Assembly (NCBI RefSeq): GCF_000297775.1
Contig: NZ_JH815516.1
Coordinates: forward strand, 233,520-297,519
From: Sutterella wadsworthensis 2_1_59BFAA
Lineage (GTDB): Bacteria; Pseudomonadota; Gammaproteobacteria; Burkholderiales; Burkholderiaceae_F
Direction of reading: 5' to 3'
Length of the DNA stretch: 64,000 nucleotides
Numbering within the stretch: the first letter of the stretch is position 1; every line of letters begins with the position of its first letter. The notes beneath the pieces are model-generated. The model did no database searches. It worked only from the letters and a program-made list of their open reading frames with translations, and was not told the DNA's origin. Made by a program: the position numbers and the translations under genes. Positions 55,372 to 63,712 of this stretch are shown piece after piece.

Positions 55372-55840
55372 ACGTAAAGCGGCAACTGGAACATGCAAAA
55401 GCATCGGTACGATGCTCGATTGAGTGGTGCTTCCTCTGGCTGAAGAGGATTTATGGCTATGCCAAGGTTCGTTATCGAGGGTTGGCGAAAAATCACAGTC
55501 AAGCGGTAACGTTGCTCGCACTTTACAACTGCAACCGCTTGCGCAAATGGTGCGCTCCGCCAAGGCTACCTTGCTGATTACCCCGAAACTCTGGTGCGCG
55601 CTTCGTCTCGAATGCCATGGGGCCTTGCCGACTCTAGAAAACGTAATTTGCCCAATTTTTAGGCAAATGTCGAGTTGTTTCAGCATTATTCGGAAAAATC
55701 GAACGACTAACGTTCACGGGAACTCCCGACGCTTTTCAACACCTGGTCAAAAGTCACTCGTTTAAACAAATCTGCTTCCCCCATCGTTCAGAGATGGGGG
55801 TTTTGAAGAGCTTCCTTAGGTTTCATTCTGGAGTTGCGGG

Positions 55841-56544
55841 ATGCCGGAGAGCCACGCCGTCCTTGTCGTCGAATTCACCGGACCGTCCGTCTCGGACGGA
55901 ACCCTCTGCACGGACCGTCTTGCGCCGTCGCTTCTCGCGCTGAGCGACGCGCTCAGGTTCCTCAACCGTCTGGTCAATCCCGACGGCGTCGAGGCGGGTC
56001 TTTCCGTCACGAAGGCCGAAGGCGGACGCTTCGAGCTCGGCCTCTTGGTCTGGCGCACGTTCGAGAACCAGATCGCCTGTCTCGCCGACTGTCTCGTCGA
56101 GATCCTTGCCCTCAAGAAGTGGCTCGAGGGCGGCACGGACGCTGCCTTTGCGTTCAATCCCGCGATCGGGGGGGGGGTGAAGTGACGGCGGGCGACAGGC
56201 GTCTTGCCGTTTCGGGCGGCGCCTGGATCGGCTTTCGCGACGCCGAGTGCGGCGCGGCCTGCTCGCGCGTGGCGGCCTCGCTCTCGACGCCGGGCGTCGA
56301 CGCCGTTCTGTGTTTCTCTCAAAACAGGGCCTTCGAGCTCGTAGCTTCGGGCCGCAGAATCCGCGTTTCGCTCGGCGAACACCATTCGTTCACGGCCGTC
56401 ATGAAGGACGATGCCTTCAACAGCAGGATCGTCGCGGGCGACATCCTCGTCGTCGACCTGCGCGTCGTCCAGCGCATGGCGGGCGGCACGCTCCTCGTCG
56501 AGCGCGAGATCGTCAAGGTGCGCGAGCACCGTCCAAACCACTGA
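55841..56544 (+). CDS. Uncharacterised protein, probably phase variable at a G10 tract
   Basis: Two halves in different frames meet at a run of ten G (56168-56177). Half 1 (55841 to the TGA at 56183) encodes VLVVEFTGPSVSDGTLCTDR, LAPSLLALSDALRFLNRLVN and CLVEILALKKWLEGG. Half 2, in the frame one base back, encodes VTAGDRRLAVSGGAWIGF, then EHHSFTAVMKDDAFNSRIVA and GDILVVDLRVVQRMAGG, ending at 56544. With 8 or 11 G the halves join in one frame of about 235 residues; with 10 G the product stops after 114 residues. The pattern (LAPALLAL-like start, LKKWL, final AxIxDxxF-GDxL) recalls a family of uncharacterised proteins often near mobile DNA; this is a weak, memory-based match. GGAG lies eight bases before the ATG. 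An IS5 element sits 25 bp upstream. Confidence 0.7.
56168..56177 (+). repeat. Homopolymeric G10 tract inside a gene
   Basis: Ten G at the exact point where the reading frame breaks. The tract's length decides whether the two halves of the gene at 55841-56544 are read together (8 or 11 G) or not (9 or 10 G). Confidence 0.92.
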
Positions 56545-56560
56545 TTTTTTCCGAGGTCCC

Positions 56561-57198
56561 ATGAAGAAGACCGCCGTCGCACTGCTCAGTGCCCTCGCCA
56601 CCAGTCCCCTCGTCTGCGCCGAAACCGTTGAGGCCGACCTCGTCGTGGTGGGCAGCGGCCACGCAGGTCTTGCCGCCGCGCTTCAGGCAACTGAGTAGAG
56701 CGCAAAGGACGTCCTCGTCGAAGCTGGAAGCGTGATTCAGGAAGGCGTGCAGACCGCCTCGGGGGCGCAGCCTTCCGGCACCGTCCTTCTCAAGGGCGAC
56801 AGGCACGAGAGCTGGCTCTCCCGTTTTGCCGCCATCGAGCACATCTCGCCCGAAACCGTCCTCGCCTACAACAGGGCCGCCTGCTCATGGCGCGACGACG
56901 AGTTCGGAAAGCCCGCCCGATGGTTGCATCCGCTCAAGGGCCCCACCTTCTACGCCTCCCGCCTCTTCCCGTTCAAGTATGAGGCCAAGGGCGGACTTGC
57001 CATCACAGACGGCTTCGAGGTCCTCGACACTCGCGGAACCCCATCCCGGGACTCTTCGCCGCAGGCGTCTCCGTCGGAAGCCTGGGGCCTGGCAACCACG
57101 CCGTCTGGACCACGGGCAATTCGCTCGGCTGGTCCGTCTATTCCGGCCGCAGGGCCGCGACCGAGGCCGTGAGGCACGCGCTCGAGAAAAGCCACTGA
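56561..57198 (+). pseudogene. Secreted FAD flavoprotein relic
   Basis: It begins as an exported fumarate-reductase-like flavoprotein: signal peptide MKKTAVALLSALATSPLVCA, then ADLVVVGSGHAGLAAALQAT (FAD fold). TAG at 56696-56698 stops it. The same frame continues (SAKDVLVEAGSVIQEGVQTA; HESWLSRFAAIEHISPETVL) but most of the middle of a ~500-residue protein is missing. A further shift near 57045 moves to the frame of the C-terminal FAD segment (IPGLFAAGVSVGSLGPGNHA, ending ALEKSH). Three lesions: nonsense, deletion and frameshift. AGG precedes the ATG. Confidence 0.85.
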
Positions 57199-57384
57199 TA
57201 CGGGCTGATGCCCTTTTCCCGCGTACGTGCGAGTAGTTTAGAAAAGAAGCCCCGATCGGGATTTAAGTAGTGGCGCATTGACGCTGATGCGTCGGCGTAC
57301 AATTTTTCCTCATGACGGCTGGCGTCCCGCCCGCTCGTTCAATAAAGGCGTTTCTCGTTGGAGCGCCATGGAGGAAAAACAATC

Positions 57385-57975
57385 ATGACGACAACAAGCC
57401 CGAAGAAGATTCTCATCGTCAACGGCGCTGCGACCTTCAACGGTCACGGCGGCACGCTCAATATGCACTATTCTGAATTCGCCGCCGAAGTGCTCCGCGG
57501 CCTCGGCCACAGCGTCGAGGTCACGACGGTCGATCGCGACTTCGATCCCGCCGAAGAGGCCGCGAAGGTCGTGGAGGCCGACGCGATCATCATGCAGTTC
57601 GCGGGCTGGTGGATGGGCCAGCCATGGCAGGTCAAGCGCTGGGAGGACCTTGTCTTCACGCGTCCCGAAATCGCCTCGGGCGACGGACGCTCGCGCACTG
57701 ACCGCACCGCGCTCTACGGCACGGGCGGGCGCAACACGCAGAAGACCTACATGCTCTCGAGCACCTGGAACGCACCGCTCGAGGCCTTCAACGAGCCCAT
57801 GCAGTTCTTCGAAGCCAAAGGCATCGACGGCTTGCTCTTTCCCATGCACAAGACCTTTGAATTCCTCGGCATGAGGCCGCTCCCGTCCTTCATCGCCAAC
57901 GACGTCCTCAAGAACCCGACCATCGAGGCCGACCTCGAGCGCTTCAAGGCGCACCTCATCCGCTGCTTCGGATGA
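57385..57975 (+). CDS. mdaB: MdaB-type NAD(P)H quinone reductase
   Basis: Flavodoxin-fold protein of 196 residues. The start (KKILIVNGAATFNGHGGTLN) and the flavin-site block IMQFAGWWMGQPWQVKRWED match the MdaB/KefF/NQO family, with the typical GTGGRN and LLFPMHKTFEFLGM segments. It reduces quinones by two electrons in the cytoplasm and protects against oxidative or electrophile stress. GGAGG lies about ten bases before the ATG. It stands alone between two pseudogenes. Confidence 0.9.
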   Translation: MTTTSPKKILIVNGAATFNGHGGTLNMHYSEFAAEVLRGLGHSVEVTTVDRDFDPAEEAAKVVEADAIIMQFAGWWMGQPWQVKRWEDLVFTRPEIASGDGRSRTDRTALYGTGGRNTQKTYMLSSTWNAPLEAFNEPMQFFEAKGIDGLLFPMHKTFEFLGMRPLPSFIANDVLKNPTIEADLERFKAHLIRCFG

Positions 57976-58124
57976 TCCTCAGGGCGCATATGCGCTCGAG
58001 AACGCCCGCGACGGGACCGTCCGAGAGGACCGGTCGCGTTTTGTTCGTCGGCGTCGGATTGATAAGCCTATCGCTCAAAAATGACGTATCCTCGTTGCAC
58101 ACGCGAACCACGACAGGGCCCGAC

Positions 58125-59395
58125 ATGACCGACACCCGCCACTCCCGCGATCTTCGCGACATCGCGGACGACCTCCCCTTCTTCACCGACTGCCGCAGGC
58201 GCCTGCACAGGCGTCCCGAAGAAGGCTGGACCGAGTTCGAGTCGACCTGGACCGTGGTCTCGGCTCTGAAGGCCATGGGCTGCGAGGTCGTGACGGGTGC
58301 GGATCTCATCGAGCCCGAGGCCGTGATGGGGCGAGATGCTGCCAAGGTCGAGGCCGCGCAGAGGCGCGCACTTGAGGCGGGCGTGCCCGAAGCGTTTCTC
58401 ACTTCGCTCGACGGCTGGACGGGCGCGGCCACCACGATCGACACGGGGCGTCCCGGTCCCCTCACCGTCTTTCGCTTCGAAATCGACTGCGTGTGCGTCT
58501 CCGAGTCACTCGAGCTCTGACGCCTGCCCGTTGACCTCGGCTTTGCGTCCGAGCGTCCCGGCCTCATGCATTCCTGCGGCCATGACATGCACGCGGCCAC
58601 CGGCCTCACGCTCGCCCGCTGGGTGACGGCAAACCGGGATGCACTCTGCGGACGCATCCGCTTCGTCTTCCAGCCCGCCGAAGAAGGCGTACGCGGCGCA
58701 AAGCCATGGTCGCCAGGGGCCTCGCCCGAGGCGCCGACTATCTCTGGACCCAGCACATCACGACCAGCATTCATGAGAATGAGATCTTCGCGAGCGCGGG
58801 CGGCTTCCTTGCGACGGAAAAGATCGACATCAGCTTCCACGGCTCCTCTGAATTCGGCACGGCCGTGACGGCTGCCGCTCATGCGACGCTCGCCATGCAG
58901 GCGATTCCCAGACATTCCGAGGGCGCGAGCCGCATCTGCGTGGGCACGCTCGAGGCCGACGCGGAGAAGGCACGGATGTGCGTCGAAGTGCGCGGCGCCA
59001 TTCAGGCGGTGGCGGACTTCATGTCGGCGGGCGTGAGGCGAGCGGTTGAGTCGGCCGCCATGCTCGCGGGCGTGACGGCGGGGATTGAGGTCGCGGGCCG
59101 AGCCGAGGCCCTTCTTCCCAACCCGACGGCCGTCGAGATGATCGTCGAGTGCGCAAAGCGCCTTCCCGACGTCGTCATCACCGAGGACCGCACCCGCGGC
59201 TCCGACGACTCCACACTCTGGATGAATGCCGTCACGAAGGACGGCGGCGTCGCAGGGTGTTTCCACTACGGCTCTAGGGGCCGCGCGGGTCTGCATACCT
59301 CGAGTTTCGATCCGGAAGGCGATTTCACCGCGATTCCCGCGCTGAGGTTGTCCGTCGAGCTCCTTCTCTCCACAAACAGGAGAGGTGACGCCTGA
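58125..59395 (+). pseudogene. abgA: AbgA-like M20 amidohydrolase, stopped and frameshifted
   Basis: The frame shows the M20D amidohydrolase of the aminobenzoyl-glutamate hydrolase A type: RRRLHRRPEEGWTEFESTWT, then the insert AVMGRDAAKVEAAQRRALEA, DTGRPGPLTVFRFEIDCVCV. TGA follows at 58518-58520, then in the same frame VDLGFASERPGLMHSCGHDM (metal ligands) and RFVFQPAEEGVRGAK. A one-base loss near 58704 moves the rest (MVARGLARGADYLWTQHITT; RTRGSDDSTLWMNAV) to another frame up to 59395. Its substrate transporter abgT (43570) is also broken, so the pathway appears lost. Confidence 0.88.
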
Positions 59396-59438
59396 CGAAC
59401 TCCGACGGCGCAGACTCCCTGCTGATCAGGAACAAAAC

Positions 59439-59473
59439 GAGGCCAGCCTCCCGAAGAAAGCCGGCCTCTCTTG
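59439..59473. terminator. Bidirectional terminator
   Basis: GAGGCC (59439-59444) with GGCCTC (59463-59468) and weaker extension, between the abgA relic and the convergent autotransporter relic. Confidence 0.55.
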
Positions 59474-59507
59474 CTGCATCTCAATCAGCCGGGATTGAGA
59501 TGGCTGA

Positions 59508-60470
59508 TCAGAAGCTCCAACGTGCGCCGAGGTTCACGCGGTAGTCGGTGTCGACTTCGCCGCCGTCGGCAGCCTCGACGTCTGCATAGAAGTGCAGATT
59601 CTTCGAGGCGTTGAAGTTGGCGCCGAGGCCGTATTCATACCACGTGCCGCCGAGTTCCTCGGTGAGGCTGCGCGATTCGCCCTTCCAGGCGTACGTGTAG
59701 TCGGCGTCACCCTTCCAGTCGTGCAGAACAGAGGCGCGGACGTAGACGTTGCCGCGGTCGTTGGGCAGATCCATGCCGGTCATGAAGCCCGCACGGCCGA
59801 TGAACGATTCGGCGGCGTCCAGCTTCACGGTGTAGCCCGCGGACGTCGTGTAGTCGACGCTCTCGACTCGGCCGTACATGAATTCGACCTGAGGCTCGAC
59901 GAAGAAGCCCGCGACAGGATGGAAGCGATGGCCCGCCTCGATCGAGAACGAGAACATGTACGCATCGTAGTCGCCCTTGGCGCGGCCGGCTTCGGACGCG
60001 ATGTCGAACTCATTGTCGGTGCGGCCGAACTTGAAGGTGCCGTCGAGGAAGGCGCCGTTGTCGAAGAGCTTCGTGGCCTAGCTCGTGAAGGCCGCGATGG
60101 AACTGTCCCCTTTGCCCGAGGCGATGTCGTTCGAGCCGTCCCTGTAGGAAAGTGCGCCGCCCGCCCGGAGACCGGGTTGAATCTGGCGGTCATAGCCGAA
60201 CTGGAACGCCGTGTATTCGCTCTCGATGCTGCGTCTGCCGTACTCGCACCTGCCCGTGCAGACACGAGTCCACAACCTTGTCGCCAGTGAGCGTGGCGTT
60301 TGCGCCGATCGTGACCTTGCCCGCATTCTTCGCCTCGGTCGTGACCGCCACGGTGGTACTGTCGGCCGTCCTCGCATCGAAGTCAAGGGTGGAGCCGCCC
60401 TTGAGCGTGACTTTCATTGCGCCAGTCTCGCGGTGGCCCGTGCCGGACGAATGAAGAATGTTCGAATCTT
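59508..60470 (-). pseudogene. Autotransporter relic (deleted passenger, TAG in barrel)
   Basis: The upstream part (about 60470-60290) encodes a scrap of beta-helix passenger (MKVTLKGGSTLDFDARTADS; AGKVTIGANATLTGDKVVD). A frame change near 60250-60290 leads into the barrel (SEYTAFQFGYDRQIQPGLRA; YRDGSNDIASGKGDSSIAAF). TAG at 60080-60078 follows, apparently at a tryptophan position (FTS-stop-ATKLFDNGAFLDG). The same frame then completes the barrel (FFVEPQVEFMYGRVESVDYT; YEYGLGANFNASKNLHFYAD) and ends in GARWSF. No signal peptide is left. Confidence 0.85.
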
Positions 60471-60491
60471 CCGGCATGCGCATCCGGCGCC

Positions 60492-61013
60492 TCATGCTTG
60501 CTGCCTGACTGAGGCCTGTTCCATCCGGTGTTCTGACCCGCCCGGGTTGTCGGCCGGCTCGTCGGAAATGGTTTGCGCCCTCGAGCACATCAGGTTCGAA
60601 ACGCCCTTCCCCGGCCCGCTGCGGCGGAGATCGGCGAGCGTGTATTGGTTGAGTTCCTTGTAGAAGGCTTCCCGGGCTCTGGCGAGCGCATCGATCAGCA
60701 CGCATCTGCCGGCAAAGGGACAGGGCGGCTCGTTGCAGTCGACGAGCATGTCATTGTCTTCGAGTGTGCGCACGACGTCGCCGATTCGCAGGTCTTCAGG
60801 TTTGCAGGCCAGCCTGAGCCCGCCGTGCCGGCCGCGAACGGCGGAAAGCCACCCGGCCTTGACCATGGCATTTGCGGTCTTGATGACCAGATTCTGGTTC
60901 CAGCAGAGGAATCTCGAGAGCTCCGGCACCGAATGGGGCGTCTCGGGGTCGGCCTCGTTGGCAAGGTGCATCAGAATTCTCAGGCCAAGGTCGGTAAATC
61001 GCTTCAGGTGCAT
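60492..61013 (-). CDS. nsrR: NsrR-type Rrf2 regulator of nitric oxide response
   Basis: Protein of 173 residues. The Rrf2 winged helix begins MHLKRFTDLGLRILMHLANE. Three cysteines that should bind the Fe-S cluster are Cys93, Cys98 and Cys104 (VDCNEPPCPFAGRC), with the same C-x4-C-x5-C spacing as E. coli NsrR. The C-terminal ~35 residues are a divergent tail. NO destroys the cluster and releases repression. It lies immediately downstream of hmp, the classic NsrR target, on the same strand. A GATCCCTT/AAGGGATC hairpin (61116-61135) and a GGGAAT/ATTCCC repeat (61040-61066) occupy the gap between them. Confidence 0.9.
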   Translation of the reverse strand: MHLKRFTDLGLRILMHLANEADPETPHSVPELSRFLCWNQNLVIKTANAMVKAGWLSAVRGRHGGLRLACKPEDLRIGDVVRTLEDNDMLVDCNEPPCPFAGRCVLIDALARAREAFYKELNQYTLADLRRSGPGKGVSNLMCSRAQTISDEPADNPGGSEHRMEQASVRQQA

Positions 61014-61157
61014 GGTCCGTTCGGAGAAAGGATGAGAAAACGGGAATTTCCGTGAGGAGATTCCCGTATCATACTCGATGGACGGCAGCGTCCATGGCCT
61101 TCGCCTGGACGGCTCCCGATCCCTTAAAGGGATCGAAAGCGGTCCGCAGAATTCGGA

Positions 61158-62378
61158 TCAGGCCTCGCTGCCCGTTCCGAACACTTCAGCGTGGATCTGC
61201 CGTGCCGGAACGCCAGCAGCTTCGAGAGCGGCGCGCATCCCTGACATGAAGTCGCCCGGGCCGCAGAGATAGGCGTCGACGTCGGCCTCCGGTGCAAGCG
61301 CCCTGATGTCCTCCACGCTCGGACGGGCACCGAGCTTAACGCACGGACACTTGATGGTCGTGTCGGCTTCGGCAGGCTGTGTCACGAATGCAAGCAGCTT
61401 CGCGTTCTTCAGCTTGCCGGCAGCCTCACGAACCTCATTCACGAAGACGAGTTCAGACGCCGTGCGGGCAACCTGAACGAAGGTCACCTGACGCTCGGGC
61501 GTGTTTCGTGCGATCGATTCGAGCATGGCGAAAATCGGAGTGACGCCGATGCCGGCTCCGGCGAGGAACACCGGATTCGTACCTTCGGCAAGATGGAATT
61601 CGCCGGCGGGTGCCGAGACGTCGATGGTGTCGCCGGCCTTGAGGCACTTGTGCAGATGATTGGACATGAGGCCGGCGGGGGCATCGCCCGCGGCGGCAAT
61701 GCGCTTGACGGAAATGCGGAGCTGGCTCCGGTCCTCCGGTGCCGCCGAGAGCGAATACTGGCGCGGTTGGACGAGCTTCAATTCGGGCAGATAGGCGCGC
61801 ACCGACACGAACTGGCCGGGCTTCCAGACAGGCACCTTCCCGCCATCTGCAGGCGTCAGGTAAAGGCTCACGACGTCGGGCGTCTCTTCGACGCGTCTCG
61901 AGACGATGAAGGGGCGCCAGCCAGACCAGCCGCCGTCGGCGTTCGCCTGAGCCTCGTAGATGCCACTCTCGACTTCGATCATCAGGTCGGCGAGCTGCCC
62001 GTATGCGGCACCCCATGCTTCGAGGAGTTCATCGGAGGCCGCTTCTCCGAGAACCTCCCTGATGGAGGCCAGAAGATGCCGGCCGACAATCGGATAGTGC
62101 TCGGCGCGGATGCCGACCGTTGCGTGCTTCGAGGCGATGAACTTGACCGCGGGCAGAAGCACGGCCGGATTTTCGATGTTTTCTGCGTAGGCGAGGACGG
62201 CTTCAGCCAGTGCCTTCTGCTGACGTCCGCGGGCCTGATGAGCCTGGTTGAAAATGTTCCGAAGTTCGGGATTTCCTTCGAGCATGCGGCGGTAGAAGTG
62301 CGTTGTGAGCAAAACGCCGTGTTCACGAAGTACCGGCACGGTGGCCTTGACTTGTTCGATCTGTCGGGGTGTCAGCAT
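61158..62378 (-). CDS. hmp: Flavohaemoglobin, NO dioxygenase
   Basis: Protein of 406 residues, the normal Hmp length. The globin domain (1-140) has the proximal His85 in FIASKHATVGIRAEHYPIVG. The FAD domain has RQYSLSAAPEDRSQLRISVK, and the NAD(P)H domain has PVFLAGAGIGVTPIFAMLES and AYLCGPGDFM. It converts NO to nitrate with O2 and protects against host nitrosative stress. GGAG lies about nine bases before the ATG. The promoter carries a palindrome of NsrR type and nsrR follows. Confidence 0.95.
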   Translation of the reverse strand: MLTPRQIEQVKATVPVLREHGVLLTTHFYRRMLEGNPELRNIFNQAHQARGRQQKALAEAVLAYAENIENPAVLLPAVKFIASKHATVGIRAEHYPIVGRHLLASIREVLGEAASDELLEAWGAAYGQLADLMIEVESGIYEAQANADGGWSGWRPFIVSRRVEETPDVVSLYLTPADGGKVPVWKPGQFVSVRAYLPELKLVQPRQYSLSAAPEDRSQLRISVKRIAAAGDAPAGLMSNHLHKCLKAGDTIDVSAPAGEFHLAEGTNPVFLAGAGIGVTPIFAMLESIARNTPERQVTFVQVARTASELVFVNEVREAAGKLKNAKLLAFVTQPAEADTTIKCPCVKLGARPSVEDIRALAPEADVDAYLCGPGDFMSGMRAALEAAGVPARQIHAEVFGTGSEA

Positions 62379-62487
62379 GGATTGGTCTCCCAGTTGCAAT
62401 GGAATTCTTGTCGGTGAAGCGCATCTCGCCTGGCGGCGGATGCGGACTGACATCGTCACGGGCCCGTTCGATGTTGGTTGAACAAAT

Positions 62488-62515
62488 CTTATATTTCAAA
62501 TATCTGTATTGTCAA
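62488..62515 (-). promoter_or_regulatory. hmp promoter with overlapping NsrR-like operator
   Basis: On the minus strand TTGACA (62515-62510), a 16-bp spacer and TATAAG (62493-62488). The spacer holds the perfect inverted repeat ATATTTCAAATAT (62491-62503), within AGATATTTGAAATATAAGAT, resembling the NsrR consensus halves. A repressor there would block RNA polymerase directly. The transcription start should fall about 100 bp upstream of the hmp ATG. Confidence 0.7.
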
Positions 62516-62693
62516 GAAGCGCGCGTCGCCTTTTGTAAGAGAATGCTTCGCGTTCGCATCGTCGAATTTGCGTAGCAAGACTCGGCCGCCGTCGGCAGGG
62601 GGCCGGACCTGTGAGACCAGCCCGCCCGAGCCGCTCAAAGTCCGCTACAATATCCGGACTTTTTATTCATCCCCTTTTTAGAAAGGCCTCAAA

Positions 62694-63620
62694 GTGTCCG
62701 CTCTCATTCTTGGTCATAAGAACCCCGACTCCGACAGCATCATTTCCGCCATTGCCTGCGCGCATCTCTACAAGCAGCGTGGTCTGGACGTCGTGCCGGC
62801 CGCCCAGGGGACGCCCGCCCCGGAAACGGCCTTCATCCTCGAGCGCTTCGGCCTTGAAGCTCCGGAAATCGTGACGAGCGTCGCCGGCCGCGACGTCTAC
62901 CTCGTCGACTACTCCGACAAGGCCCAGGCTCCCGCCGACATTGATGAGTGCAACCTCAAGGGCATCGTCGACCATCACAAGCTCGGCGACGTGACCTCCA
63001 CGGCTCCGCTCGAATGCATCATCTGGACGGCCGGCTGCACGAACACCATCCTCAAGCGCATGTACGACTACATGGGCTTTGAAATCCCGGCCAACATCGC
63101 CGGCGCCATGCTCTGCGCCATTCTCTCCGACACGGTGATCTTCAAGTCTCCGACGACCACCGACATGGACTGCCAGGCTGCCGCGGAACTCGCCGCAATC
63201 GCCGGCATCGCCGACATCCAGGCCCTTGGCATGGAGCTCTTCACCGCCAAGTCCGCCGTCGCCGGCTGCACCCCGCGCTCTCTCATCTTCCGCGACTTCA
63301 AGGATTTCAACATGAACGGCTGCAAGGTCGGCGTCGGTCAGCTCGAACTCGTCTCCCTTGACCTCGTCGCCGACATGAAGGCCGCGCTCGAAGCCGAGCT
63401 CGCCGCCGTCAAGTCCGAGGAAGGTCGTCACTCCGCCCTTCTGCTCCTCACGGACATCATGAAGGAAGGCTCCGAACTTCTCATGGTCTCCGACGATCCC
63501 GCCCGCATCGCCGAAGGTTTCGGCAAGACCTTCGTCGAAGGCTCCAACCTCTGGCTCGACGGCGTCATGAGCCGCAAGAAGCAGGTCGTGCCGGCCCTCG
63601 AAGCCGCCTTCCGCAAGTAA
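62694..63620 (+). CDS. ppaC: Manganese-dependent inorganic pyrophosphatase
   Basis: Family II (DHH) pyrophosphatase of 308 residues. Metal ligands are visible in LILGHKNPDSDSI (His8, Asp12, Asp14), VYLVDYSDKAQ and GIVDHHKLGDV (DHH); the C-terminal substrate site is RSRKK-like (GVMSRKKQVVP). It hydrolyses pyrophosphate to drive biosynthesis. The start is GTG 62694 with GAAAGG ahead; starting later would lose the first motif. Family II enzymes are commoner in Firmicutes and host-associated anaerobes than in most betaproteobacteria. It has a strong terminator. Confidence 0.94.
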   Translation: MSALILGHKNPDSDSIISAIACAHLYKQRGLDVVPAAQGTPAPETAFILERFGLEAPEIVTSVAGRDVYLVDYSDKAQAPADIDECNLKGIVDHHKLGDVTSTAPLECIIWTAGCTNTILKRMYDYMGFEIPANIAGAMLCAILSDTVIFKSPTTTDMDCQAAAELAAIAGIADIQALGMELFTAKSAVAGCTPRSLIFRDFKDFNMNGCKVGVGQLELVSLDLVADMKAALEAELAAVKSEEGRHSALLLLTDIMKEGSELLMVSDDPARIAEGFGKTFVEGSNLWLDGVMSRKKQVVPALEAAFRK

Positions 63621-63663
63621 TTGCGCCTTCCGCCCGCCTCTCAAGGCCGGCTGATTGACGAAC

Positions 63664-63699
63664 AAAGCCCCGAATTCCATGTGAATCCCGGGGCTTTTC
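63664..63699. terminator. Terminator after ppaC
   Basis: AAAGCCCCG (63664-63672) with CGGGGCTTT (63689-63697) followed by TCTT. The A-rich left side may also serve the convergent gene fragment. Confidence 0.85.
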
Positions 63700-63712
63700 T
63701 TATCGGGTGAAT

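Larger units (their letters stand above)
53016..55577 (+). pseudogene. IS5-family transposase, frameshifted and split
   Basis: The first part (53016-53432) has the IS5 N-terminal domain (MEELFNGQLSFADIDAEKFL; MVRVHLLQVSLNLSDPEMES). The correct frame then moves by -1 near 53414 (GLA to EISERTVNLAAEAG) and continues as VAADGTFIEAPSSTKNK and KVFLDSGYIGCHKRAEIR, the DDE domain. It is interrupted at 53881 by IS256 copy 2. After the element it resumes exactly (VNVK-RQLEHAKASVR, KVRYRGLAKNHSQAVTLLAL) and ends at 55577. Two lesions mean the transposase is dead. Confidence 0.92.
52870..55815 (+). mobile_element. IS5-family element, interrupted by IS256 copy 2
   Basis: Ends GGAAGCTCTTCAAAAACCCC (52870-) and, inverted, GGAAGCTCTTCAAAACCCCC (to 55815) are flanked by the 4-bp duplication TTAG (52866-52869, 55816-55819), matching the YTAR target of IS5 elements. 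Without the nested IS256 and one 8-bp repeat the element is 1448 bp. It sits 25 bp upstream of the gene at 55841. Confidence 0.92.
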
